Shown here: positions 25,072-34,621 of the stretch, in pieces
Layout of the letters: each line of letters starts with the position of its first letter
Numbering within the stretch: the stretch's first letter is position 1
Origin: an uncultured Saprospiraceae bacterium
GTDB taxonomy: Bacteria; Bacteroidota; Bacteroidia; Chitinophagales; Saprospiraceae
DNA: 64,000 bases
Assembly (NCBI GenBank): GCA_937928045.1
Contig: CALFWO010000055.1
Location: 62,001 to 126,000, forward strand
Direction: 5' to 3'
Made by a program: the position numbers and the translations under genes
The notes under the pieces: model-generated
What the model saw: only the letters and a program-made list of their open reading frames with translations
Told to the model about the DNA's origin: nothing
Databases searched by the model: none

Positions 25072-26880
25072 ATGTTTGGAAAATCAACCATACCAAGGAA
25101 TACAAGGGGTTTCGCCAATTCCCTGCAGGCTAATAAGGCCAAAGATCTAGGCATTTTATTCTCCGTATTAATACTTACTTGCTTGGTTTTTATCCCCTCG
25201 CTTTCGAATGATTTTGTCAATTGGGATGACGATGTCAACTTATTAAATAATCCATTTGTTTCAGGATTAACATGGCAATCGATCTACGAGATTTTTACAA
25301 CAACGATCCTCGGGAATTACAATCCGCTTCCAATTTTAACCTTTGCAATAGAGCAGCATTTCTTTGGTGCTAATCCTTTTATTTTTCACTTCAATAATTT
25401 GCTGTTGCATTTGGGATCTGTAGCATTGGTTTATGCAATTGCAAATCGAATTGGCTGTACAGGATTTGGCGCTGGAATTGCAGCGGCATTATTTGCCATA
25501 CATCCCATGCATGTGGAATCCGTAGCTTGGGTATCCCAGCGCAAGGATGTGCTGTTTGGATTGTTCTTATTAGCGGCAATTTATTCTTATTTAAAATATA
25601 TAGAAAACGACAGAAAAGGGAAAGGGCTAATATTTATTTATTTGTTTTTCATTTTATCCTGCTTTTCGAAAATTCAAGCGGTTGCTTTTCCATTGATACT
25701 AATCGGACTGGATTTTTTGATGGAAAAAAAATGGGATTGGACACTGCTTAAAAATAAAACTAGGTTTTTGACCATCTCTTTAATTGTTGGTGTCGGAGGC
25801 TTAGTTTCATTAAATAATTTCGGCTCAATAGATCATTCCCTTTTTACTTTTTATGAAAGGATTGCCATTGGTGCTTACAGTTTTTGCATCTATATAGTAA
25901 AATTCATTTTCCCCGGTAAATTGGCTGCAGTCTATGCTTACCCTATAGAAATACCGATATATTATTACTACTCAATTTTACCATTTTTACTTTTCTTATA
26001 TTTAATGTACTGGTCAGTTCAATCCAATAAGAAAAGATTATTCTTTGTCCTATGGATGTTCTTTGTAAATATCGTTTTCTTGCTGCAATTTTTAGGAGCA
26101 GGGCAGGCATTTCTTGCTGACAGATTTTCCTACATCCCATATATTGGTTTTGCAATTGGTATCGGTTACGTGATCAATATAACTATTGAGAAATTTCCAA
26201 AATGGCAATTGAGTAGCTACATGCTTCCCGGTCTTATTATTTTATTTTTTTCAATCAAGAGCTTTAAGCAATCCAAAGTTTGGCAGAACAGCAATACACT
26301 TTGGACCCATGCCATTGAACAACAGCCTGATTTACACATAGGCTATCATAACAGAAGTCTTTACTTCGCAAATCTTAAGGAAAATACCAAAGCGCTATCG
26401 GACATTAATAAAGCAATCGCTTTGAATGGAACCAATGCTAACTATTTTAATTCGAGAGGAAAATTATATGTTGAAAAAGGTCAACCCCAATTAGCCTTGA
26501 AAGATTATAACCAAGCAATAAGTCTTTCGCCGGATAAACCAGATTTTTATAATCACAGATCAGTGGCCTTCGCCATGTTGGGTAATTTCCAAGAAGGTTT
26601 GACGGATTTGGACAAAGTTTTAAACATGGATCAAAAATATTCAGAGGCTTATCTAAATCGTGCTTTGATCTATGCGCATACTAAGCAATTTGATAAAGCA
26701 TTGCAGGATAATCTTTCTTATTTGGAGCATTTTCCGGATGCCCAAGAGATTTGGGTAGAGGCCGGAATGAATGCTCGAATGATCGGGAAAAAAGCTGACG
26801 CCGACCAATATTTGAAGCGAGCTTTGAGCTTAAATCCGCATGATCCCAATGCGATGGAAGAGCTAGCCCTCTTGAAATAG
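25072..26880 (+). CDS. TMTC-like GT-C membrane protein with C-terminal TPR repeats
   Basis: The 602-residue protein has about ten hydrophobic helices between residues 25 and 400 and then TPR repeats from about 425 to the end (NRSLYFANLKENTKALSDINKAI, NSRGKLYVEKGQPQLALKDYNQAI and others). The first luminal loop has FVNWDDDVNLLNNP, and HPMHVESVAWVSQRKDVLFG follows. This Asp-rich loop plus HPxHVESVAWVxxRKD pattern is that of the GT-C glycosyltransferases related to eukaryotic TMTC O-mannosyltransferases and their bacterial homologues. It probably transfers a sugar from a lipid-linked donor to proteins; donor and acceptor are unknown. It starts 46 bases after hemD. Confidence 0.82.
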   Translation: MFGKSTIPRNTRGFANSLQANKAKDLGILFSVLILTCLVFIPSLSNDFVNWDDDVNLLNNPFVSGLTWQSIYEIFTTTILGNYNPLPILTFAIEQHFFGANPFIFHFNNLLLHLGSVALVYAIANRIGCTGFGAGIAAALFAIHPMHVESVAWVSQRKDVLFGLFLLAAIYSYLKYIENDRKGKGLIFIYLFFILSCFSKIQAVAFPLILIGLDFLMEKKWDWTLLKNKTRFLTISLIVGVGGLVSLNNFGSIDHSLFTFYERIAIGAYSFCIYIVKFIFPGKLAAVYAYPIEIPIYYYYSILPFLLFLYLMYWSVQSNKKRLFFVLWMFFVNIVFLLQFLGAGQAFLADRFSYIPYIGFAIGIGYVINITIEKFPKWQLSSYMLPGLIILFFSIKSFKQSKVWQNSNTLWTHAIEQQPDLHIGYHNRSLYFANLKENTKALSDINKAIALNGTNANYFNSRGKLYVEKGQPQLALKDYNQAISLSPDKPDFYNHRSVAFAMLGNFQEGLTDLDKVLNMDQKYSEAYLNRALIYAHTKQFDKALQDNLSYLEHFPDAQEIWVEAGMNARMIGKKADADQYLKRALSLNPHDPNAMEELALLK

Positions 26881-26953
26881 AGTTCTTCTCAATTAATTAT
26901 CCTTCTGAGCCAAAATAAAAGGGCTAAAGTCACTATTTCTATCTCCAACCTAT

Positions 26954-26961
26954 TAATTTTG
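26954..26961 (+). promoter_or_regulatory. -7 element for the recN operon
   Basis: TAATTTTG matches TAnnTTTG, 20 bases before the recN ATG. Confidence 0.45.
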
Positions 26962-26981
26962 CTGGTCATCATCTGAGAATT

Positions 26982-28637
26982 ATGATACAGAGTTTGTTGG
27001 TAAAGAATTATGCGATTATTGAGGAGTTGAAACTAGACTTTTCAGAAGGTCTAACTATTATTACTGGAGAGACAGGTGCAGGAAAATCCATTCTTCTTGG
27101 TGCCTTGGGCCTAGTTATGGGTAGGAGAGCCGATAATAAATCTCTTTTTCTTAAAGACAAAAAATGTATCATCGAAGCAGAGTTTGAAGTTGATCGATAC
27201 GGCTTAGAAGACTTTTTTGAAAAGGAAGGATTGGATTTTGAGAATCCACTGATTCTAAGAAGAGAAATCAGTCCAACGGGAAAGTCTAGAGCTTTCGTAA
27301 ATGACACTCCTGTCAATCTAAAATTGCTTCAATTGTTGAGTGGCTCTTTATTGGATTTGCACCAGCAGTTTGATACAATGGATATTCATCAAGTTTCTTT
27401 TCAATTGAGAATGATTGATGCGCTTTCGGGCAACAGAAAACTTTTGGTTGGGTACCAAGATATTTTTTCTAAATACCAAACTAAAAAACTAGCGCTTTCA
27501 AATCTTATTGAACGACAAGAAACATCTGCCCGAGAAATAGAATTTCTTCAATTTCAATTAGCAGAATTCAATGAAACCGATCCGCAACCAAACGAGATTG
27601 AAACATTGGAAGATGAACGGAAGTCTTTGAACAATGCAGAGGAGATTCAAAGGTCTCTTGGAGCAGCTTACAACTTAATGATGGATGCCGACAATGCCGT
27701 TGTTGGAATGATTGATGAGTTGGCAAATAAGATTAATCAAGTGAAAAATTTGCATCCGGAATTGTCAGGCTTGAATGCTCGCTTTCAGTCGGTAAAAATG
27801 GAGGTGGAAGATATCGCTTCAAGTTTTGATAAAATAGTTGCTAAAACAAATCATGATCCTGAGCGCATTCAGGAAATAGGCTTGCGACTAGATGCCTTGT
27901 TTAAATTGCAGCATAAGCATCGGGCTCAGAATACCCAAGATCTTTTGGATATCCGAAATCGGATGAATCTAGAGTTGGAAGGCTTCGGAGATTTGCAATC
28001 TGAAATTGATGAAATCACAAAAGAAATTTCCACGTTAGAAAAAACACTTAAGGCAGCGGCTAAAGTTTTAAGTGACAGAAGAAAAAAGCATTTGCAGCCT
28101 TTTTCGAAAAAGGTAGTGGCGATGTTGCATCAATTGGGAATGGAATATGCTCAAATTAAAATAGATCAAACGCCACTCGACGAATTGAGTAGTACTGGAG
28201 CCGATTTAATAACCTTTTTATTTGCACCGAATAAAGGCTCAGAATATTCTGCCATCAAAGAGGTAGCATCAGGTGGAGAATTAAGTCGCTTGACTTTAGC
28301 GATTAAATCATTGGTTGCAGATGCGATTCCATTACCGACATTAATTTTTGATGAAATTGATACTGGGATCTCAGGGGATGTTGCGTTGAAAATGGGACAT
28401 ATACTTTCAGAGTTAGCAGATCGACATCAGGTGGTTTCTATAACTCATACGCCGCAAATCGCTGTACAGGCAGATCGACATTACTTTGTCTATAAGCAGC
28501 CGGAAAAAAATACGACGATTACAAATGTGAAATTGTTGAATGAGGTAGAACGAATTGAAGAAGTGGCCACTATGCTGAGTGGTTCACCCCCGAGTGCGAG
28601 TGCCATTGAAAATGCAAAAGAACTTCTCGGAGTTTAA
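26982..28637 (+). CDS. recN: DNA repair protein RecN
   Basis: SMC-like ATPase acting in recombinational repair of double-strand breaks. The N-terminal lobe has LLVKNYAIIEELKLDFSEGLTIITGETGAGKS (Walker A GETGAGKS near residues 27-34). A central coiled coil spans about 155-375, and the C-terminal lobe has the signature ASGGELSRLTLAIKSL, Walker B LIFDEIDTGISG and VVSITHTPQIAVQADRHY. The length of 551 residues is normal. It opens an operon with fabI (38 bases), the lipoprotein (13), the DUF4836-like gene (overlap), the oxidoreductase (0) and a GNAT gene (13). Confidence 0.97.
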   Translation: MIQSLLVKNYAIIEELKLDFSEGLTIITGETGAGKSILLGALGLVMGRRADNKSLFLKDKKCIIEAEFEVDRYGLEDFFEKEGLDFENPLILRREISPTGKSRAFVNDTPVNLKLLQLLSGSLLDLHQQFDTMDIHQVSFQLRMIDALSGNRKLLVGYQDIFSKYQTKKLALSNLIERQETSAREIEFLQFQLAEFNETDPQPNEIETLEDERKSLNNAEEIQRSLGAAYNLMMDADNAVVGMIDELANKINQVKNLHPELSGLNARFQSVKMEVEDIASSFDKIVAKTNHDPERIQEIGLRLDALFKLQHKHRAQNTQDLLDIRNRMNLELEGFGDLQSEIDEITKEISTLEKTLKAAAKVLSDRRKKHLQPFSKKVVAMLHQLGMEYAQIKIDQTPLDELSSTGADLITFLFAPNKGSEYSAIKEVASGGELSRLTLAIKSLVADAIPLPTLIFDEIDTGISGDVALKMGHILSELADRHQVVSITHTPQIAVQADRHYFVYKQPEKNTTITNVKLLNEVERIEEVATMLSGSPPSASAIENAKELLGV

Positions 28638-28675
28638 TATTTAGAAAATACTTTTTATAAAAATAATAAAGGATT

Positions 28676-29476
28676 ATGGGAAATTTATTAGCCGGAAAAA
28701 GAGGTGTTATCTTTGGAGCTTTGGATGATCAATCAATTGCTTGGAAAGTAGCTTTGCGTTGTGTAGAAGAAGGAGCAAAAATTACTTTGACAAATGCACC
28801 TGTAGCGTTACGTATGGGTAAGATTAATGATTTGGCTAAGCAATGCAATACGGAGGTGATTGCAGCGGATGCTACCTCAATGGAAGATTTAGAAAATCTT
28901 TTCACGAAATCTCAAGAAATTCTTGGAGGAAAATTAGACTTTGTTTTACATTCTATTGGGATGTCAATAAATGTCAGAAAGAAAAAGGCTTATACAGATA
29001 CCAACTATGATTGGATGCATAAAACTTTTGACATCAGTGCGATCTCCTTCCATAGAATGATGCAAGTACTTTGGAAGCAAGATGCTATGAATGACTGGGG
29101 ATCGATCTTAGGATTAACTTATATCGCTGCTCAGAGAACTTTCCCTGATTATGGTGAAATGGCAGAATCTAAAGCTTTGTTGGAATCTTTTGCAAGAAGT
29201 TTTGGTTATCATTTTGGAGAGTCAAAGAAAGTGAGAGTCAATACCATTTCTCAATCACCAACATGGACCACTGCTGGTTCAGGTGTTAAAGGATTTGATG
29301 AATTCTTTGGTTATGCAGATAAGATGTCGCCTATGGGCAATGCACCCGCTGAGGCTTGCGCAGATTATTGCGTGGCACTATTTTCAGATTTGACTCGTTT
29401 TGTAAATATGCAAAACCTTTATCACGACGGAGGATTCTCAAATATGGGAATGAGTCCAAAAGTGTTAGAAAGTTAA
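28676..29476 (+). CDS. fabI: Enoyl-[acyl-carrier-protein] reductase (NADH)
   Basis: Reduces trans-2-enoyl-ACP in the last step of the fatty-acid elongation cycle. The SDR-type fold shows GVIFGALDDQSIAWKVA as the divergent FabI nucleotide site, VLHSIGMS, and the catalytic Y-x6-K pair Tyr159/Lys166 with the second tyrosine Tyr149 in LTYIAAQRTFPDYGEMAESK. SQSPTWTTAGSGVKGFDEF is the flexible substrate loop region. It is an ordinary FabI in 266 residues. The operon partner recN precedes it. Confidence 0.94.
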   Translation: MGNLLAGKRGVIFGALDDQSIAWKVALRCVEEGAKITLTNAPVALRMGKINDLAKQCNTEVIAADATSMEDLENLFTKSQEILGGKLDFVLHSIGMSINVRKKKAYTDTNYDWMHKTFDISAISFHRMMQVLWKQDAMNDWGSILGLTYIAAQRTFPDYGEMAESKALLESFARSFGYHFGESKKVRVNTISQSPTWTTAGSGVKGFDEFFGYADKMSPMGNAPAEACADYCVALFSDLTRFVNMQNLYHDGGFSNMGMSPKVLES

Positions 29477-29489
29477 TAGCGTAATTGCC

Positions 29490-30185
29490 ATGACAAAAAG
29501 AAAGACGAATATCATTTTTTGCTCCAAAAAAATTTGGATGCTAATGGTGATTTTTTGTTTTTTCTTTTCTTCATGTTTTGAAATTACAGAAGATATCACC
29601 ATCAATGCGGATGGCTCAGGAAATTTTAACTTAATCCTAAATGCTTCAGAGAGTAAAGACAATCTGGCAAACTATATGAAAGTAGGAGAAGTAGATGGGA
29701 AAAAAATTCCAGGACAATCTGAACTCAATCACAACCTAGTAAAGCTTAAATTTATTTTACAAGGCATAAGTGGCTTGAGCAACATCAGTATTGAGAAAGA
29801 CTTTCAAAATTTTATATTTAAAATATCAGGAAATTTTTCTGAACTCAATCGACTAAATGCCGGAATAATTCAAGTGGCCGAGGCTTTTAATACCTCCGAG
29901 TTTCCAGTGCCTAGAGATCATAATTTTAAAGCAGTTCCTGGTGAAGTCCAAAGATTTTTTCCATATCCAATTGACCAAACATTCTATGATCGGACGAAAT
30001 CATCCGTTCAATATATTTTGGATGAAGCTAGAGTTACCAGCATCTTCAGATTCAGTGAAAAAATAAAATCTTTTTCTAATAGCAAAGCCAAACTTTCTCC
30101 AAGTGGTAAAGCTGTTATGCTAAAGGCAACTTTAGCGGAAATAAGTAGAGCAGAGAAGACGCTCGCAAATAAAATAAACTACTAA
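29490..30185 (+). CDS. Lipoprotein of unknown function
   Basis: The 231-residue protein has a lipobox FFSSC around residue 28, after a hydrophobic stretch (MLMVIFCFFF); the ATG at 29490 gives a longer charged n-region and a start at the internal methionine of WMLMVIF is possible. The mature part begins FEITEDITINADGSGNFNLIL, a beta-type pattern seen in Bacteroidota envelope lipoproteins. No catalytic motif. Its stop overlaps the start of the next gene (TAATG), so the pair is translationally coupled and probably works together at the envelope. Confidence 0.75.
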   Translation: MTKRKTNIIFCSKKIWMLMVIFCFFFSSCFEITEDITINADGSGNFNLILNASESKDNLANYMKVGEVDGKKIPGQSELNHNLVKLKFILQGISGLSNISIEKDFQNFIFKISGNFSELNRLNAGIIQVAEAFNTSEFPVPRDHNFKAVPGEVQRFFPYPIDQTFYDRTKSSVQYILDEARVTSIFRFSEKIKSFSNSKAKLSPSGKAVMLKATLAEISRAEKTLANKINY

Positions 30186-32044
30186 TGAAAACAATTCTAT
30201 CAACTTTAATTTTTGTGCTATTCACAAGTTTGAATTTGTCATTTGCACAAACGCTTCAACAATTCTTACCTGCGAATCCGACCGCAATAGTTCATATCAA
30301 ACCTGCAGTGTTGCAAGCTAAAGTGAATATGTCCGAGCTGGAATCTTTGGAAATTGTACACACTATGATGGATGGTGTCAAATCGATGATCCCCTCTGTT
30401 AGTAACAGTCAAGATGAATTTAATCTTTCAGCCCTAGGAATTGATACAAACCGCGACATGTACTTTTATGCCAATTCGGAAGAAGGCGGAATGGTCACAG
30501 CATTAGTGGTTAATCTAACAGATGGAGCCAAGTTGGAACAAAATGTAAAAGAACTAAACTACAAAGCAAAAAGTATAGCTGATAGCCAATTCAAAACCTT
30601 TGCAAATAATGATCAATTCATTTCTATTGGAAATGGAATGGCAATTTTGGGTATGCTAAGTAAAGATCCAGAACCTTTTGATCCTTATGCCGGAATGGAT
30701 TGGGAAGTTGAAGAACGTGAAGATTGGGAAGAGGAAGAAGTTGAAGTGATGGAGGAGGAAATAGAGGAGGCTGTAGAAGATGAAATGCCCGAATTTGAAG
30801 ATCATGATATTGAAGAAGATGAAGAAATAGTAGAAGTTCCTGAATCGCTGAATAGATATCAAAACGAATCTCCAGCATTGAACCAAGAATGGTTAGATAA
30901 AAATTTAATGAAATCTATTTTACCAACTGGGGGATTGAGTCTTTCTAAAAAGGCCAAACTGGCAAAAGGAAAAGGGGTAATGACAGCTTGGGTGGATTAT
31001 GGAGAAATGATGTCAAGTATTTCATCTATGGCAGGAATGGATATGATCGCTGGAGGAATGATGGAAGACTTATACGGCAATATGTACAAAGGCATGGATG
31101 CTTACATGGATCTTCAATTTAATGATGGAGAGATGGTCATAGAATCAGAATATGGTTATCCCAAAAGTCTTACAAGAGGATTGGACTTAACTGATGCTAA
31201 AGTGAATCCAAAGTTTAGAAAATACATCAAAGGAGATAACTTGCTAGGTGTTTATTCAATGGCTTTGAATCCAGAGGCTTATGGCAATATCGTAAAAGAA
31301 ACCATGCTTAGTGTTATGGATGGTATGCCGGAAACTATGGGCTTGGGCAGAGACCTTGCGCCGCTTTTAGGAGTTATCATTGATGAACAAGCGATCTATA
31401 ATTTTTTCAAAGGTGATATGGTCGTTGCTTTCACAGGAATAAATTCTTTTGAAAAAACAGTTACTACTTACGAATATGACGAAGACTTTAATCCTATTGA
31501 AAAGGAATCAACAGTTGAATCTAAGATACCAGAATTTACTGCGATGATGACTATAGGTGATCGGACAAACATGCAAAGAATTCTAAATATTGGAAAAAAA
31601 ATGGGTGTTATGGAAAGCTATGGAAAGTATTTCCAAGTTATGGCGCCTATTGGATTTGACTTATTCATGGCTATCGAAAATGATATCCTACTGATTTCAA
31701 ATGATGCACAATTGATCACTCATAATTTAAGTACCGGCTATGCAAACAAAGTTGGGGGAGAAGAGTGGAAAAAAATTAAGAAAAGCTCAATGCATTTGTT
31801 TTGGAATCTTCCGCAGACCATGAATATGGCTAGTGAATTTGGATTTCCTTTGGGAGAAGAAGTTGTAAATATGTCTCAAGAAAGTATCAAAGAAATAACT
31901 TGGACTACTCCTCGTAAGCAAGGTTCTAACATGGCGTCAACTATGAAAATGAGTTTTGTGAATGGAAAAGAAAATTCTCTAAAACTTATTTTGAAATTTT
32001 TCAATGATATGTTTTTCGCAGGTAATTCTAGAACCTCAATGTAA
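30185..32044 (+). CDS. Secreted DUF4836-like protein with an acidic insert
   Basis: The 619-residue protein has a signal peptide (residues 1-21, LSFAQ). The opening LQQFLPANPTAIVHIKPAVL and the repeated alternation of small mixed alpha/beta units resemble the DUF4836/DUF3352-type Bacteroidota periplasmic proteins. Residues about 165-225 form a highly acidic segment of Glu and Asp, probably disordered or cation-binding. Methionine is frequent. No function is known. It is coupled to the preceding lipoprotein and abuts the oxidoreductase with no gap. Confidence 0.65.
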   Translation: MKTILSTLIFVLFTSLNLSFAQTLQQFLPANPTAIVHIKPAVLQAKVNMSELESLEIVHTMMDGVKSMIPSVSNSQDEFNLSALGIDTNRDMYFYANSEEGGMVTALVVNLTDGAKLEQNVKELNYKAKSIADSQFKTFANNDQFISIGNGMAILGMLSKDPEPFDPYAGMDWEVEEREDWEEEEVEVMEEEIEEAVEDEMPEFEDHDIEEDEEIVEVPESLNRYQNESPALNQEWLDKNLMKSILPTGGLSLSKKAKLAKGKGVMTAWVDYGEMMSSISSMAGMDMIAGGMMEDLYGNMYKGMDAYMDLQFNDGEMVIESEYGYPKSLTRGLDLTDAKVNPKFRKYIKGDNLLGVYSMALNPEAYGNIVKETMLSVMDGMPETMGLGRDLAPLLGVIIDEQAIYNFFKGDMVVAFTGINSFEKTVTTYEYDEDFNPIEKESTVESKIPEFTAMMTIGDRTNMQRILNIGKKMGVMESYGKYFQVMAPIGFDLFMAIENDILLISNDAQLITHNLSTGYANKVGGEEWKKIKKSSMHLFWNLPQTMNMASEFGFPLGEEVVNMSQESIKEITWTTPRKQGSNMASTMKMSFVNGKENSLKLILKFFNDMFFAGNSRTSM

Positions 32045-33055
32045 ATGAATAACCCAAAGTTAAAGATTGGACTAGTCGGTACAGGTCACCTCGGGAAAAT
32101 ACATTTAAAATGTATTCTGGCTTCTGATAAATATGAATTGGTTGGTTTTTATGATGCCAATTCAGATGTTCGGCAAGCCATTGAAAAAGAGTTCAATGTA
32201 AAAGCATTTGATGAGGTAGAGATTTTAATCAATGCAGTTGATGTCGTTGATATCGTTACCCCTACGCCTTTTCACTACGAGCTAGCTAAAAAAGCCATTG
32301 CATTAGGGAAACATTTATTCATTGAAAAACCTGTGACCTCTACTCCTGATGAGGCCAGAGAATTGCAATCTTTGAGTAAAGAGAAAAATATTAAAATTCA
32401 AGTCGGCCATGTCGAAAGATTTAATCCAGCTTTTTTAGCACTCAAGGATGTTAGCTTGAATCCAATATTTATAGAAGCGCATCGATTGGCCACATTTAAT
32501 CCCAGAGGCACCGATGTCTCAGTTGTTCTAGATCTAATGATTCATGATTTAGATTTACTTTTAAGTATTGTAAAATCACCTGTAGTCGGGATCCATGCTT
32601 CAGGAGTTGCATTGGTCAGCCATCATGCAGATATTTGCAATGCTAGAATTGAATTCGAAAATGGCTGTGTGGCAAACTTAACCGCTTCGAGAATTTCTTT
32701 GAAGCAAATGCGTAAGCTTAGAATATTTCAACCAGACGCATATTTAAGTTTAGATTTCTTGGAAAAAGAAGCTCAAGTCATCCGACTTCATGATGAATCC
32801 AACTTATCAGAAGAACGAAGAAATGAGTTGATGCCTTTAGAAACTGCTAAAGGGAAAAAGTTTATTGAATTAAATAGCCCTAAGATAGAACCTACCAATG
32901 CCATTCAAATGGAATTGGAATCATTGGCCACCGCAATATGGAATAATGAAGACCCGATTGTAGATATTGAAGATGGAATGGCTGCTTTGGAATTGGCGCA
33001 TATGATTCATGATGAAGTGAAAAAGTCTTCAGCAAAAGTTCAAATCGAGAATTGA
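32045..33055 (+). CDS. Gfo/Idh/MocA-family NAD(P)-dependent sugar oxidoreductase
   Basis: The 336-residue enzyme has a Rossmann start (IGLVGTGHLGKIHLKCI), the family lysine motif IEKPVTST near residue 95, GHVERFNP, and the catalytic-histidine motif LDLMIHDLDLLLSI. RGTDVSVVLDLMIHDLDL is the style seen in UDP-GlcNAc 3-dehydrogenases (GnnA) that work in lipid A synthesis, but I cannot fix the substrate. It follows an envelope-lipoprotein pair and is in the same operon as fabI, which would fit cell-envelope work. Confidence 0.85.
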   Translation: MNNPKLKIGLVGTGHLGKIHLKCILASDKYELVGFYDANSDVRQAIEKEFNVKAFDEVEILINAVDVVDIVTPTPFHYELAKKAIALGKHLFIEKPVTSTPDEARELQSLSKEKNIKIQVGHVERFNPAFLALKDVSLNPIFIEAHRLATFNPRGTDVSVVLDLMIHDLDLLLSIVKSPVVGIHASGVALVSHHADICNARIEFENGCVANLTASRISLKQMRKLRIFQPDAYLSLDFLEKEAQVIRLHDESNLSEERRNELMPLETAKGKKFIELNSPKIEPTNAIQMELESLATAIWNNEDPIVDIEDGMAALELAHMIHDEVKKSSAKVQIEN

Positions 33056-33068
33056 TTAATTTCAGGAA

Positions 33069-33569
33069 ATGATAATTGGTGAAACAGAAAGACTCTTGCT
33101 TAGAAGATTCGAGCAAGAAGATGCGCCTGTATTTTATCACATGAATGCCAACCCCAAAGTACTTGAGTTTACAGGTGATATTCCTTTTGAATCTATTGAA
33201 TCTACAGAAGATTTCATAGCCAATTACAGTCATTACCATAAACATGAATTTGGTCGATGGTCCGTCGTTTTGAAATCAACAAATGAATGCATCGGCTGGT
33301 CTGGATTAAGGCATAAAGAAGGTATCGTTGATGTAGGATTTAGGTTTTTAGAAAAACATTGGGGCAATGGGTATGCGACGGAATCGGCAAATACCGCGTT
33401 AAGAATCGGTTTCGAAGATTTTCAATTGGCTAATATTGTCGGCAGATGTTCAATTCATCATACGGCATCAGCTAACGTTTTGAAGAAAATAGGTATGAAG
33501 TGGCAAAAACAAGAATATGATCAAGGAATAGGAGCAATTGATGTGTACTTGAAAGAAAATAAGCAATAA
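33069..33569 (+). CDS. GNAT-family N-acetyltransferase (RimJ/RimL type)
   Basis: The 166-residue protein begins ETERLLLRRFEQEDAPVFYHMNANP and has VGFRFLEKHWGNGYATESANTAL, where the GxGxA/G-type loop (WGNGYA) holds the acetyl-CoA pyrophosphate, then IVGRCSIHHTASANVLKKIGM. This is the RimJ/RimL-like layout that acetylates protein N-termini or small amines; the acceptor is unknown. Last gene of the recN-fabI operon. Confidence 0.9.
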   Translation: MIIGETERLLLRRFEQEDAPVFYHMNANPKVLEFTGDIPFESIESTEDFIANYSHYHKHEFGRWSVVLKSTNECIGWSGLRHKEGIVDVGFRFLEKHWGNGYATESANTALRIGFEDFQLANIVGRCSIHHTASANVLKKIGMKWQKQEYDQGIGAIDVYLKENKQ

Positions 33570-33633
33570 CAACCTTTTTCGATTTTTAGCCTCTTTATTA
33601 ATAACTTTTAGAGTTTTTGAGAGCAAATAGGGT

Positions 33634-33669
33634 CTCTATCCGGTATATAGAGGCACCTGGTAATCAGGT
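33634..33669 (+). other. Two adjacent small stem-loops
   Basis: CTCTAT-ccggtat-type loop-ATAGAG (33634-33652) and ACCTG-gtaat-CAGGT (33655-33669) lie side by side between the GNAT gene and the next lipoprotein. There is no T-run, so a terminator role is doubtful. Confidence 0.35.
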
Positions 33670-33699
33670 CATTTAAAAAGGTATAATTACCTTCGCGTT

Positions 33700-34605
33700 A
33701 TGAATTATTTAGTTAGAGTGAAAGGCCTTCTTTTTCTAGGATTATTGTCACTAGTCGCAATTTCGTCCTGTGATGTTATTAATCCAGAAGAGCAGGTACC
33801 AGCTTATGTTTTCTTCGAATCAATAAATTTTCAAGCTGGATTAGATCAAGGAACCAGTGATCAAAAATTTCCATTTGCTGAAATTTTAACCGGAGATTTT
33901 AATCTCGGTATTCACGAAGTACCCTCCAGAGTACCAATTTTGTTGGAAGGGGAGCATACTTTGGATGTATTTCCTGGAATCAATGAAAACGGAATTTCTT
34001 CCTTCCCCAATACCTATAGTCCCTTGAAATTTGATGAAATAACCTTGGATTTAGTTCCTGGCGAAATCGATACTGTAGTGATTCAAGCGACTTATCGAGA
34101 CAACCTTTCCTTTCCAATAGTCGAACCTTTTGAGTCTGAACTTCAAGTCTTTAGAAATGATGTGGATGGAGATGCGGAGACAAAGATAGCCTTAAGCGAT
34201 ATCGGGGCTTTTGAAGGAAATAGGTCTGCACAAATTATTTTGACCAAAGATCATCCAAGGATCGATGTTGCTTCGAACAGATCTTCTGTATTACCTCCAG
34301 ATGGTAGCCCTGTTTTCTTAGAGATGAATTATCGAACTGAATTAGAATTTGCCATTGGTGTTTATTGGAATACTATTGGCAGCGGACAGCAAAGCAGTTT
34401 TACCAATTTTATTAACCCTAAGGAAGACTGGAATAAGGTCTATATCAGCCTTTCAGATATCTTTAACTTCATTATTTCTGAAAGCGGAGTTACTGATTGG
34501 CAAATTGGAATTTCCGCTCAATTACCTATTGAAAACGGTGATTTTATTGATGAGACTAGAAATATCTGGATCGATAACATTAAACTCATTCACTTGCAAC
34601 CCTAA
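33700..34605 (+). CDS. Lipoprotein of unknown function
   Basis: The 301-residue protein has a lipobox (AISSC, Cys about 24) and a beta-rich mature part with an Asp-rich stretch, VFRNDVDGDAETKIAL, and WIDNIKLIHLQP at the end. The closing IWIDNIKL motif resembles the last strand of carbohydrate-binding jelly-roll domains. A near-consensus -7 (TACCTTCG, 33688-33695) lies only 5 bases before the ATG. It may be a surface lipoprotein; no function can be assigned. Confidence 0.7.
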   Translation: MNYLVRVKGLLFLGLLSLVAISSCDVINPEEQVPAYVFFESINFQAGLDQGTSDQKFPFAEILTGDFNLGIHEVPSRVPILLEGEHTLDVFPGINENGISSFPNTYSPLKFDEITLDLVPGEIDTVVIQATYRDNLSFPIVEPFESELQVFRNDVDGDAETKIALSDIGAFEGNRSAQIILTKDHPRIDVASNRSSVLPPDGSPVFLEMNYRTELEFAIGVYWNTIGSGQQSSFTNFINPKEDWNKVYISLSDIFNFIISESGVTDWQIGISAQLPIENGDFIDETRNIWIDNIKLIHLQP

Positions 34606-34621
34606 TCCGATTTACTTTCCT

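Noticed and set aside
30624-30886. Minus-strand open frames rich in Leu, Phe and Pro
   Set aside because: They mirror the acidic Glu/Asp codons of the secreted protein on the plus strand.
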